A stretch of 64,000 nt of DNA from Brachionus rotundiformis (lineage: Eukaryota > Rotifera > Eurotatoria > Ploima > Brachionidae), in NCBI GenBank assembly GCA_016802295.1, contig JAESIW010000208.1:142947-206946 (forward strand), in the 5' to 3' direction. Positions 1 through 11,680 of the stretch are shown in pieces. Each line of letters begins with the position of its first letter. Position 1 is the first letter of the stretch. The notes beneath the pieces were generated by a model. It saw only the letters and a program-made list of their open reading frames with translations. It made no database searches and had not been told where the DNA came from. The position numbers and the translations under genes were made by a program.

Positions 1-132
1 GATAGTGATAAAAAAAAGCCGCCTAAAAAAAAGCATGCCAAAGATTTTAGTGACCAAGACAGTGATATTGACCGCGATGTAACTAATATACTCGATATTG
101 AAAAACTGAAACAATTGCCAAAACTTTTATAA
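1..132 (+). CDS. 3-prime end of an unidentified lysine/aspartate-rich protein (partial)
   Basis: An open frame runs from base 1 to a TAA at 130-132 and encodes about 43 C-terminal residues, beginning with a lysine-rich stretch (DSDKKKPPKKK) and ending DIEKLKQLPKLL. A polyadenylation signal AATAAA lies at 186-191, 54 bp after the stop, which supports a real gene end on the plus strand. The mixed acidic/basic low-complexity tail is typical of nuclear or RNA-associated proteins, but nothing in this short stretch identifies a family. The rest of the gene lies outside the window. Confidence 0.6.
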   Translation, partial: DSDKKKPPKKKHAKDFSDQDSDIDRDVTNILDIEKLKQLPKLL

Positions 133-3100
133 ATTTTTTGTACTCGAATATGTCCTTTTATATTTAATTAAGAATGATTTTTATAAATAAAATTTTATTT
201 AAATTAAATTTTTTTATTTCATTTTTCAAATAGAATAATTTAATAAATTGATTTATGCAATCAAAAAATATTTTTTTAATTATTGATCTTAAGAGTGCTT
301 ACTTTTATTAAAATAAGCTTATTTTCAGCATATCCAAACACTAACTTCATTTAAAAAAGAGATTAAATTGTAAGTATGAGTTTTTAATTGTTCATTTTTG
401 AGACTTCTAAAGTCAATAATATTATTTTCGCCCTAATTTTTTATATAAATAAAAAAGTATTGGATATTTATTTTCTAAATTAGAATTTTACTTACATGTT
501 GATTATATTGTCAAAAAATATAAATGATAAATGACTTGGAGAAAATTATTATGGACAAATATTTTCACAGCACTCAGGAAAGACCAGAGGTTGTTTTGAG
601 AAAATCCGAAATTTGTTAAATAACTTAATTTATCTAGTATAATATACTTTTTCTTAAAAAATATTCAATAAACAAGAAAAATAGAAAGAAATTATTTTTG
701 ATAATCTTAACATGCTTGATATTCTAATTAAATGAATTTTAAAAAAATATTTCAATTACTAAATTATTAATTACGGTCTGAGAAATAAGAGATTAATGTT
801 GATGATTAGTAAAAATGCTTCCCTTTATAAAATATCTATTAATTTGAACGCTAGATACAAAATATATAATAAGGCAGAAAATCATGATACTAAATTCATT
901 TTAAATGTGATTTAATGTTTCAATAGCAATGCAGCAGTGATTCATTTTCGAATATACAAATTGACCAACAAAGCTTAATAAATTATTGATTAAATCATTA
1001 ATTTTAACTTAAATAATAATTTTTGACATAATAATTCTAATTTAAGTATAAATAAATGTTAAAAATAAATTTATTTTAATTTATCTTTTTTAAATAATTA
1101 AATGGGTAAAATTTTGAAACTTTTAATTTCTCCAGTGTAAGATATATCTTTAACTATCTTCTAATTTTACTATTTATTTGACTAATTAAAAATATTTTTA
1201 ATTTTTATAAAATAAAAATTAAGACTAAGTATAATATGTTTTCTATAAGTTTTTATTTGAATAAAAATTAGTTTCAAAAAGCTACAGCCGAAAATTTTAT
1301 TAAGTTAGTTAGTTAGATTGGTAAAAACTTTATATATTTTCAAAAAACAAAATGTCAAACTCTCAATTATCAATACAAGCAGCAAATATAATTACTTTTA
1401 ATTTTAAGATTATTCTCGATTCAAAGGACTGACTAATTTCAGTAATTACTTTGGAAAAATGTTATCATATTACACTGTCAGTTAGCCAAGTAGCTCCATA
1501 GAGACAGTAGTCAGCCTCCAGGCAATAAACGATCCACTCTACAGTTAGGCATCAAATTGAGATCAATATTAAAATTTAATTTGACATTTTAATAAGTTTA
1601 AATCAGCATTTGATGAGTAAATTAAGACAGACTTAAATAGCCTGAGCCCATAAAGCATATCTTAAATTTGCACTAAATTGACTTGCTTCAAATAAACAAC
1701 CGCTTACATTTTTCCCCAAATCGGCACAAATCAACTGTAAAAATATTGAAGGACACGAGCTATTTACTCTTGACTCATGTTCTTTGTTTATCGGTACAGA
1801 AACATAATCCATGAGCCGTTTAAAAGCTTATGTTCCGAATAAATCACGATATTCTGAATTTTGAGTGCGGCATTTCCTGATTCTGTATAAAATATAATAA
1901 GACAAGAAAATTATAGTAATGAGCAAAATTTAAAAATAATTAGTATAAATATCCTGAAACTAAATAAGGATAAGTTACGGTAAGAGTTATTAATCTAAGC
2001 AAAAGGCGGAAAAGTAATCAAGATTTTATTTTTAAGAATCCGTATATTTTACGCAATCAATACATCATTTGCAGGTTAAGTCTCAGGTAAAACAAGTAAA
2101 GTCTAATTTATGCAGTAAAGAAAAAAAGGGATAAAAGATAATTTAGTTTAGTAAAGAAAAGCGGTAATTGAGTGCAAATTTGGATACATGATAGATAATT
2201 ATGTTTTAAATTCAGCTAGAAAACAAGTACTTGAATATCTTTTTATGTGTTCGGTTTTTATTGCCTATCAGCAGGCTGTCCGAGAAGATACGTGTGAAAT
2301 ATAGAAGTATTAAAGTATCGTCAATGTTTTGTAAGAACTAAATTGTTTAAGACAATGAGAGAAAAAATTAAATATTAGATTTATATTGTTTTTTAATTAA
2401 TTAATAATGTCAACTTTTTAATTTTAAATTTAATCGGAAAAGTAGATGGTAGAATAGAAAAAAAGACATGTTTTATTTGCAACATGTCTATTTAAACTCA
2501 CGTGACCAAATTAAAATCTAAAATTTTTCAAAATTTAGATTTCGGAAGAGTATTTTTTTAAATAAATTCTTGTATATCGATATATATCAGTATATTAAAT
2601 AAAATATTTAGATTTTATTTTTAATATTAATTACATAATAATAGATTAAAAGAGATGATAGTTGTGAGTTAGTTTGTACAAGATATTTTAACCAAATAAA
2701 AATCAAAAATTTTTCAATATTTAGATTTTAGAATAGTATTTTTTCACTCTGTATCAATAAATTTTCTATTTATTTTTAAATATTTTTTGATAATTTTTTA
2801 TATTAATAGATTACAAGAGATTGTAGTTGTAAACATAGTTTGTACAATATTTTTTATTTGAACATTTTTAAAATAGTAATTGAAATAAAATCATTTTTGA
2901 TAAATTCTTTAAGGACTGGGATTTTATGACTGTAAAGCTGTTTTCTTTTTTTTTCTAATAATTGACACGTAATAATGAAATATTGAAATACAAGATATGA
3001 TAATGTAAAAAGCGCGAATAGTTACAGTAGGCTCTCGACAGGAGACCTATGATTTTGTATGTTATAAATGAGATATGTGTGAACTATCGAAATTGGAGTA

Positions 3101-4804
3101 TAATAAAATCGGCTAGTCTCAGAAGAAAAGATAATTTTGCAGTGGGATATTGTCGAGTGAGCCTTATTGGATGATAAATACTTGTTAACAACACCACATT
3201 ATCATGCAGGGAGCTGGATAATTGTTTTTTTTTTCTAATATATTTATTATTATTACTGCTATGGTTGGCCTGAATTGAAATTATTTCCAAGTTGTTTGCT
3301 TTAATATGTTCATTTAGGTGTAAATTATGATTGTTCAGGTATTTATTTGTACAGAGATGGTCTATTTTGACAAGTGTTAGATTAGATCGGTTATTAATCA
3401 TGCTCCAGAGTTGCATGCAAAGCTCAAGCAAACCTATGATTATCCCTGCTTGGCCTTTTTGACCACTTTCTCGCCTCTATCATTTATCGAGAAGTTATCT
3501 GATTTTTCAAAATCCGATTTACATAAAGGTTAGATTGGATGACTAGGAAACTGTTAAAAATGAGTGATTGCTATTTTTACAGTTTTTGGCTAAAATATAA
3601 ATTATCTATCATTTCTTTAGTTTATTTTTAATCGGTGTAATTTTCACTTAATTCACATTTTCAAGTAGTTTGTTATTCATTTGTCCACAGTCTTAAATAT
3701 ACAACTTTCTCTTTAGATTCTCAATCATAACTATCTATTTCTCTTCTCTAGACAAAATATTATTTAATTATTTTCAAGGCTTGTTCCTTGTGGACTCAAT
3801 GTTTCAATGTGAGTAAGGCTTTAAGATAACATTTGTCACACATTCAGCATTATTTGTTTTAATTCTTGGTTAAAGTTATGTCATATCAACACTTTATCTA
3901 TCTATATTATTTTATTCTGGCAACATTTACTAACATATCAAACTTTTTTATACTTTTTATTAAATCAATAATATAATTTACATCTAAATTATAAATAAAT
4001 ACTAGATAATGGCTCAAATATTTGACCAATATGTTAGTAATTTACATTCTTTGTAGTATACTAGTTGGTACCGCTATTTCCAAATATTTGAATCGAATCG
4101 ATTCATATGGGACCTCAATTTCAAAGACAGCGAGTACATTTTCTTAATAAATCATTCTCAAAGTGACTAAATCTGAATCAAATTATTATTAATTAGAGTC
4201 TAAATATCCGGATAATGAATCAATTTTGTAGCGCTTATCTTTACATATTCTGCTAATCAAATCTGCCCGGCCAATCAACTCGGCCTTGCAGTACATTTTA
4301 TTTATTAATCAATTTACACTCTAATCAACCAATCACTCATTTTTGTAGTACATTGGCTACAATATTCTACATTATATTAATAAATTAAACATGACATACT
4401 TTTTGTAGTATATCTTTGATTGGACATTTAATTAAAACCGTAGACGAATAAGAAGAAAAAAGTTCTCTTTCTCAATTTTTCAATTAATTGATTTTCACTC
4501 AATAAATATTCACGTGTTTCTAATTTATATTTCTACTTTTCTTAATATTTAAAGGTCTAGTTAAGCAGACTTTTAACAATTATCTTTCAACTATTCTAAT
4601 CCAAGTGTCCTCTAAATACGACTATGCTAGAACTATCAACTAGCTTCTTTACCAAATTTTCTCCTTAAATAAACTTAAGTCTATAAAAATTTGTTTTCAT
4701 TTAGCGTGTTTAATTGCAATTAGCGCACTGTCCGGCATCGGGTTTAACCATTTTCGAACAATTTAAAGACTTTGTTCTTTTTTATCTAGATTTTAAATCC
4801 AACA
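133..4804. other. Intergenic or intronic AT-rich stretch, no supported gene
   Basis: Very AT-rich sequence with stop codons in all frames. It holds a diverged tandem duplication at about 2507-2860 (listed separately). The single longer open frame at 3084-3431 on the minus strand has no recognisable domain or codon signature and is not called. The slightly less AT-rich patch just before 4805 (about 4700-4800) probably contains the promoter and 5-prime UTR of the next gene. Confidence 0.5.
2507..2860. repeat. Diverged tandem duplication, two copies of about 180 bp
   Basis: The segment starting near 2507 (CCAAATTAAAATCTAAAA, then a TTTAGATTTCGGAAGAGTATT-like block) recurs from about 2692 with many substitutions. 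The order of landmarks is the same in both copies: TTTTTCAA-ATTTAGATTT, GA-AGTATTTTTT, an AT run, AATAGATTA-AAGAGAT, AGTTGT and AGTTTGTACAA. No coding content is visible. It is an old local duplication or part of a dispersed repeat. Confidence 0.6.
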
Positions 4805-5832
4805 ATGAACCAAACTTACACAATTGAGGCCGTAGAGGTGAAAAAATCCGAAAGTAGGGAGCAAATTAAGAGACGCCTGTGCCAAATGAGACACAGAGCG
4901 CAAAAAATGATTTCCAAACACAACTGGCAAAAGTTCATTAACTCAAACGGCAACCTGGTCAGCGACGAGTCCATTGAGGACACCATCTTCAACAGGACCA
5001 AGCTGAGCAAAATTGACATTGATTCGGCTCTCGAGGAAAATTCCAAAATTAACTTTATGCCTCTACTTTTAAATAAAACTGAATTTACAGGTAAATTTCT
5101 TGGCTTTATTAAAAATATAAAGCTGATCATAATTCGGTCTTTTTGATACAGTGTTAAATATTATATGTTTATTCGAAAATTAGTCTTGACGAAAAAAATA
5201 AAAAACTGTAAAGTCCATGTTTAATTCAAAACACGGATTTACGCCGCTTCTATCTGAAAAGACTCGAATTTTTATCTCTGTATAAAAGAAAAATTTAATA
5301 AATAAAAAATAATTAAATCATTTTCTTATCAGAATCAGCAAACATGTTCCAACAAGAAGAAGAGTATAAGTTGACTTTGCCAAAAATATACGTGCCCAAG
5401 CGACGCATTGCTCGCCAAGACTCGGTCACTTTTATTGCTGATTTGGCCTCGTCGAGCACACCGACCAAGTCGCAGCCTATCACTTCGACTCCCAAAAAGT
5501 CCAACCACAACCCCATGGTCTACCACCCCAAGAAAACCATCAGGTACAAGAGCAAAAAGGCGCCAACTTCGTCTACCAGGATCTACAAGATAAACATTGA
5601 GTCGTTCGATCTCAAATTGATCAAGTCGACCAAGAGAAAGCATGTCGATGAGTCCCAGGGAAAAAATTGTAACATTTGCCAATCGGCCAAAAAGAGCAAG
5701 AAATCCAGCCAGAAAATCAAACTAAAAGGATCAAATATTGAGTTTTCTTTGGAAGATTTGCTCTACAAGCCAGTCAAAGTTAAAAAATGCATCGAAATGG
5801 CACATCATCAATCAAAAGTTTACTTTCTTTAG
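4805..5832 (+). CDS. Basic lineage-specific protein of unknown function, two exons
   Basis: Exon 1 is 4805-5090 and exon 2 is 5333-5832. The donor is ACAG|gtaaat and the acceptor ttcttatcag|AA. Joining them keeps the frame (a GAA codon is split 1/2) and gives 261 residues from the ATG at 4805 to the TAA at 5830. The protein is rich in Lys, Ser and Thr, with basic clusters such as KKSNHNPMVYHPKKTIRYKS (about residues 150-170) and KSTKRKH. It contains a CNICQSAKKSKK segment that has only one CxxC pair, so no zinc finger can be claimed. No signal peptide or membrane segment is visible. The composition suggests a nuclear protein. A polyadenylation signal AATAAA sits at 5912-5917. The coding region is clearly less AT-rich than its flanks and the splice is clean, so the gene is probably real. 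I do not recognise its family. Confidence 0.75.
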
Positions 5833-5997
5833 AATTTTTTTGTTATTAATTTGTGTACAGTGTTAACCCTAATGTTAATTTTTAAATTATTTCTTTAAAC
5901 CATAATTGTTGAATAAAATTATTTAAAAAATTATCTATTACATTTTTCACTAATTGATTAATCAAATTTAAATTTAATCTACAAATATTTTTAAAAG

Positions 5998-6430
5998 TTG
6001 TCAAGACTTGGCTTCAATTTGGTTTTATCGTTTAATAGATTAAATTGAACGATAAAACCAAATTAGACCATTGTCCAAATTTAACTGCTTCACAGTGATT
6101 GTTTTTCAAAAAAATTATTTTTAAATTGATTTTAAATTAATTATTTTATTTTAAAATGAGTTTTAATTTATTAAGTAATATATGATTAATTTAATAGGTG
6201 TTTAATTAGGAAAATGGCTTCAATTTGATTATACCATTTATAAGATTAAAAGGTCTAAATTGCAATTGTTTTGCAGTGATTGCCAAATATTTAAAAATAA
6301 ATGATTTTAGAATGACTTTCATTCTCTAGGGGTTTGATTTGGAAATTTGGCATAACTTGACTTAAATTTGGTATTATCATTTAAAAGATTAAATTTTAAG
6401 CCCAAAATCAATGATCATTGTCAATTTCGA
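5998..6430. repeat. Three diverged repeat copies, the first with a 17-bp perfect hairpin
   Basis: Three related segments begin near 6005, 6206 and 6355. Each has a GGCTTCAATTTGGTTTTAT-like start, a run resembling TTTA-AAGATTAAA about 20 bp later, and (in the first two) a shared CAGTGATTG segment. In the first copy, 6016-6032 and 6048-6064 are exact reverse complements (17 bp, 15-bp loop). The copies are too diverged to be recent. They may be fragments of a hairpin-forming MITE. Confidence 0.6.
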
Positions 6431-8519
6431 ACTAACAATGAGTTTTTTTTTCAAATAATAATTGATTTAAATTAAAGAGTTTAATTTTTGATTTAATATC
6501 ATACAATAAAGTTAATTAAAGAAATTTTTTATTCTATTTTCATTTGTTTATTAAGTAAACAATTATAAAAAATATTTTTTTAAAAATTTTCAAGAAATAA
6601 AAAAGCTTTTTGGACAATATTTAGCTGATACTGTGTCACATGTAATTAGTATGGTAATTTTTCCGTTAAGGTAAGCTGATAAATTTCTTAGGACTTACTC
6701 GTATAGAGCAAATATTTAATTTTGGTCTTAAGTCCCCAATGATTCCTATTACGACTAAAAATAAGAAAAAATCAGGTTTAATTTTAATCTTTTACTCAAT
6801 TATTTGTTTCAATTAAATAAGTGATTAAAGTGTCCTTTAATTGAGATATGATTGCCAAATTAGACCAAAGTCACATACTTCTAGTCCCGTAGGCAGGCAT
6901 AAATCATCTTTAGACTTTGTTTTCAATTGTCTCTAGTAATTTATTATTGTTAATAAATAACAATAATTTTAACAGTTTACTTCCGAGTCTCAAGTGTGGA
7001 GTGAATATATCGAAACTGATAATCAATGACATCGAAAATATGAGCCCTTGAAAATTGATTTGTTTATACTAGAGCTGAAAATGGATTGTAAGCGAGTAAA
7101 TATTTGTGTAATATGAGAGAGTGATGAGCACATGTAAACAAGGTAAGAAAAAAAAGTGTCACTCAAATAAGGTATTATTATATTGGTAAATTTAAGGCAA
7201 ATACATTGTCAAAATAAGAAAGACCCTTGAGGGGTTTTAGTTGATTTTAATACAATTAAATTCATGTTGTTTTTAAAAGTGAATTTTAATCGATCTATTA
7301 ATCCAATAATTGCTCTAAATCGATTTCCAGTTGATTGATTTTAACATACCTTTTTTATGAGTTAATTTTTATTTAGATATTTTTTTGAAAATATTTACTC
7401 AACCATCGTATAGTTGTTGATAAGCAAGAAGAAATTTTGTTTATTTGTTTATTCTAGCAGCATGGGGGTCATGATAACAGTAATGATCTTTGCTTAACGT
7501 TTTTACAGATGATAAGTTTTATGGAATGTTGTGTTGACAATTCCACTTCAGAATGATCTTGATGGGTCATTTAATTTTATTGAGGACTCATTTGGAAAAA
7601 TATCCTTAACGGCAGATGAATTCTTAGCATATGCTAGTGTAATTGATTCTGTATTTGCTCTTAGATCTTTATTTTTAATGCTGTGATTTATTCATCAAGA
7701 TGATAATCGGTTTTTACGCAGTCTTGACTCCAAATGCAATTCTCACGGACTCTTAAGGGTTTAAAGAATCTAAAAATTTGATAAATATTCCATAGAAATA
7801 ATATTTTAAAATTAACCACTTGATTCTGTAATAAAATTTATCTTGATAAAATAAAATGCTATTTAATAAATTAATAAATTGAATAAAATATTATTAAATT
7901 AAAAATCAGAAAGTTATAATACAATTAACCATAAAGCAATTTTTTTCACTTTTTCTTCATGTCCAAAACAAACTTTTGACTAGATTAAAATTTTTGAATA
8001 AGTTTTAAAATTTATTATAAATTTTCAATAAATAATTTTGATCTCTTGTACTTAATTAACTGTTGAGTTTAAAATTATGTATCATAAAATAGATAAAATC
8101 TTTAAAACGCATTATTACCGACTATCTTCCGAAAATACAGTTTTTAAATTTTTCATTAAATTTTAAAAATTAATAAGTTTATTCATTTTATCTATACTAA
8201 GAAAGATTATCCAGTTTAGTGCTTATTGTCGTCGGTTTCTGGTTACCTAAAATCAAATATTATTTTTTATTTATAAATTTTTTATTTGTATTTTAATTAA
8301 TTTCATTAATTAATGCTACAAAAAATTTTACTTCAAATTCAATAATAATCAACTTTAATTAATTATTTTTTTTCTTATTTATTTTAGATAGCACCTGTTG
8401 GGTGATGATAAGGAGAAAAATATTTAAATAAAAAAAATTAGATATCAGAAAGTTAATTTTCAGTTGGATAAATTTGGCAAATTTTTTAATTTTTTTAATT
8501 TTCTGATTGTAAAGGGAAC

Positions 8520-8520
8520 A

Positions 8521-8564
<44 letters not shown>

Positions 8565-8591
8565 CATTATTATTATTATTATTATTATTAA
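8520..8591. repeat. ATT trinucleotide microsatellite
   Basis: About 24 units of ATT interrupted once by ATC near 8565. A simple sequence repeat with no associated gene. Confidence 0.95.
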
Positions 8592-9421
8592 GATTTGATG
8601 AAAATAATTTTGTTAAATAAATAAAAATTTAAGAGAAACTTAGGCAGGAATTCATTTAAACTTAATCAAAACGATTAGAAATCTAATCTACTTTAAAAAT
8701 CTAATTTTTATTAAAAGTAAGCAATTTTCTTATTTTAATTTAATCAAAATAAATTCAAATTATCAAATAATTTTTCAAATTCGATTTACAATGATTATTT
8801 TTAACTTTTTTGTTTGAATAAATTTATTTAAAATTAGAAAAAAAAATATTTATTTTGATTTTATCTTTTAAAGTTAAGGTCTATACAAAGTGTTAAAATT
8901 TTTAAGTTTTTCACAACACTAATGATAAAATAAACTCACAAATCGGTTTCTTTTTTTTTAAAAAGCTTTTTAATGTAGTATGTTAAATTTATAAAAAATG
9001 TTTGATTAGTTATTAACAGTTTTAAGTAAGAATATTAATTGTTGTTCTTTTTGAACGCTATTTTACTTGGAACCATAAACATAATAATGGTGTGTTTGGT
9101 TCATTTTACGCTTAATACTTTGATTGAGCGGACGGGAAATTTTTCCCGGATACATTTCAAATCTTGGCAAAGAAACAAATAAAAACATGTTTCTGCAAAT
9201 TAAAAATTAATTGAGTTTACCTAATTTCTTTAAATGAGTATTTTGCCGGCTTTATTTGAGTCCTTGAAACAAAAACTTTAATCTTAGAGTCTTGAAGACG
9301 GAAGTATTAAATATATTTACTTTAATTTGGAATTTAAGAAATAAGAAGAAACTATTTGCTCTAGGAAAATTTACATTTTAATTATCACAATGATGTTTAA
9401 AGTAAACCAAAGATAACTTAC

Positions 9422-9527
9422 CGTTGGTTGTTTGATATTCACTGTTATTTGGAGTTGGGGCAAATAAAGCCGAGTTATCTGGATCGCTTTTGAAGCTGAC
9501 TTTTTTAGAAGATGTATTTTTAAAAAC
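9422..9527 (-). CDS. Orphan internal exon of an unidentified minus-strand gene
   Basis: Read on the minus strand, a 106-nt segment is flanked by a strong acceptor (ttatttgaacag|GTTTTT) and a consensus donor (CAACCAACG|gtaagt). The phase-0 frame is open and reads VFKNTSSKKVSFKSDPDNSA and then LFAPTPNNSEYQTTN. A second frame is also open, so the frame is not certain. No neighbouring exon could be joined with confidence. An acceptor-like site near 9200 would give a short terminal exon, but that protein is implausible. The segment has more G and C than its surroundings. The gene is not identified. Confidence 0.4.
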
Positions 9528-10179
9528 CTGTTCAAATAAAATTTAATTAAAGACTCTAATCAGCAAATATTTGAATTTACTGGTCTATTGTTTAAAATTG
9601 ATTTGAATTTAACTGAACGTTCTTTATTGATTTGAATAAAATTTTTCTTAGGTTTTGTCTTTTTAAGCCTAAAATTTTATATTAATATAAAAAAAATATA
9701 TATGTAATCTTTAGTTTTATACGGACTGGCTATGATAAATAAATTAATTAATTATTAAGATAAAAATACAAATAATAACAACATTCAATGGTTACAACTC
9801 AAAAAAATTATTAAAAAATAATTTTATTACTAAATTTAAACTATTAACTTTTGGAGAACAAAAAAATATTAATAACATTAATATAACGATGAGAAAAGTT
9901 ACATTTTAGATTTAGTTTTAGCAGGGTTTTTTAAGATTAAATTTATTTTTAACATTTAGAAAAGATTTATATATTTATTTTCTTTTAGAAATAAAAGACA
10001 AGACTAAATTGATAGCTGTCTTTATACATAAAAATCTTAAAATGATTAAACTTTTAAAATATTATCAATTATTTAAATTATTAAAAATAAAATTTCATTT
10101 GAATTAATGTGAAAATTATAAAAAATTTTAATTGATCTCAAATAAAATTAACTGAAAAATTAAATAAAATATCTAACTT
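9528..10179. other. AT-rich non-coding stretch
   Basis: No open frames or structure beyond AT runs. It is either intron of the minus-strand gene represented by the 9422-9527 exon or intergenic sequence. Confidence 0.4.
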
Positions 10180-11235
10180 AAAGAGACGCTGAACCAACAA
10201 GCAGTGACCACGATACTGAAGTACCAAGCTAAAAAAAATTCAGGCTGCGGCAAAAACTCTGAAAAACAGAAAAGGTTATTGATCGCGTCTCGGCAGAAAT
10301 GCTAAAAGTTAATGGAAGCAGTTCAATAGTGATCTTACATGATCTCTTCAGCAAAATATGACCTCAAAAAATTATACTAAAGGACTGGTCAAGAGAACCT
10401 ATAGTCCAGCTTCAAAAAATGACTACAAAATGTTATACACAAAACAAAACTCTTCAATGGGAATTTTGAGTGTAGCGTAATTCTGCAAAAAGGACAATCT
10501 GAAAACTTCAAAGTCTGTACTGAAGTGAGAAAAGGACGTGTTCTCTCTCCGAAACTGTTCCTAATTGCGATCGATTATGTCATGAGGAAAACTAACTGAA
10601 TCCGAGAAATGGACATGCATATGAACACGTAGAATTTGGTCAACAACTCCACCAACCGGACTCAAAATAAATGGGACCAAAACAAAAGTCATGTGCAAAA
10701 ACACCAAAATGGATACCACGATCACCATACATGGTACAAACATTATGTGTGTAAGTGAATCAGTCTGAAAACATAAAGACATAAGAACTAGACTTGGCAA
10801 AAGGGGCGTTTGCAAGACTGAAACCAGTCAGAATGAAGTCAAAATGATACACAGATATACGAAAGTGAATGCTGGAGAGGTTTGAGTTTGAGTGTTAGAA
10901 GGATTCTCAAGATACACAGGCTTGAAACATTGTTAAATGATAAGTTAAACAGAAGAGCGAAATCAGAGCCAATGTATCAAGAAAAAAGGCTGCGATGAAA
11001 ATGTATTAAGAATAAATGAAAAGAATACGAATAACAAAGAGAGCTCTTAAATGGACACCACAAGGACGAAGAAAAGTAGGATGATCAGCAATAACAAGGA
11101 AGTCAACAATCACGAAAGAGCTTGGAAATGACATGGGGAGAAGCAAGGGCGAAGGTAAACGATTGGCTTGATGGAAATCAAAAGTAATGACCCTATGCTC
11201 CACAAAATAGGATTCAATAAGGAACAAAAAAAATT
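10180..11235 (+). mobile_element. Decayed non-LTR retrotransposon (LINE), reverse-transcriptase region to 3-prime end
   Basis: Plus-strand translation, with several frameshifts and stops, shows LINE reverse-transcriptase landmarks in order. These are an RVSAEMLK-like segment near 10285, a (K)DWSREPIVQL-like motif near 10390, a VLSPKLFLIAIDYVM-like block near 10540-10580, and a C-terminal tail near 10890-11220 with a LRRILKIHRLETLLN-like segment and remnants of the GRPK-TTWR tail found in RTE/CR1-type elements. No intact open frame remains. The GC content is above that of the surroundings, as expected for an inserted element. The clade assignment is uncertain. Confidence 0.75.
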
Positions 11236-11239
11236 ATTT

Positions 11240-11680
11240 AAATAAAATTATTTGTTTATCTGTATGTTTATAATGTTTATCTAAAATTTTGTTCAAGATA
11301 GAGCTTTTAAAAGTCAAATAACAATAAAACTCTACAATTTAAACTTTGCCTATTGGAGTTTTTATTTTTTACTAAATAATAAAAATTCAATATAAATTAC
11401 AAACATAAAAATAAAAAATTAAGATTCGATTAGAAGTGTTTCATACTAGATGTATAACATCGAAAGGTAATATCATTAGGTGGATTAGGTAGATAGGTGA
11501 AGGTACGGGAATTAGACAAAAATTCAAAACATAAAAACTCAATTTTATTAATAAATAAATAAACATAAAATTAAATGGAAAAGGTTTTTAAAAAATAAAA
11601 AAAAAATAATAATGACTCAAAAGGTCGCTTTAAAATACTGTTGCCAAATTTATGTGCTTTTAAAAGGTATTAAGAAAAAT
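11240..11680. other. AT-rich spacer downstream of the NSUN7-like gene
   Basis: Contains no gene. It is the 3-prime flank of the minus-strand gene ending at 11681 and includes AT runs suitable for polyadenylation on the minus strand. Confidence 0.4.

Larger units (their letters stand above)
5833..9421. other. Intergenic AT-rich stretch with repeats
   Basis: No coding region is supported here. The stretch holds a diverged repeat family with a perfect hairpin (about 5998-6430) and an ATT microsatellite (8520-8591), both listed separately. An open stretch around 7513-7687 on the plus strand was examined and rejected. Confidence 0.5.

Noticed and set aside
1470..1560. Less AT-rich patch that looked like a small structured RNA
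   Set aside because: No tRNA arms, snRNA Sm site or box C/D or H/ACA layout could be made out.
3084..3431. 115-codon open frame on the minus strand
   Set aside because: Low-complexity Asn/Leu/His composition, no domain, no splice or polyadenylation context. Expected by chance in a long AT-rich region.
7513..7687. Plus-strand open stretch reading VLTIPLQNDLDGSFNFIEDS after a TTTTTACAG acceptor-like site
   Set aside because: The frame used does not start at the acceptor without a stop, there is no donor at its end, and no family similarity is recognised.
8520..8591. Periodic repeat considered as a possible CRISPR-like or satellite array
   Set aside because: It is a plain ATT microsatellite without spacers.
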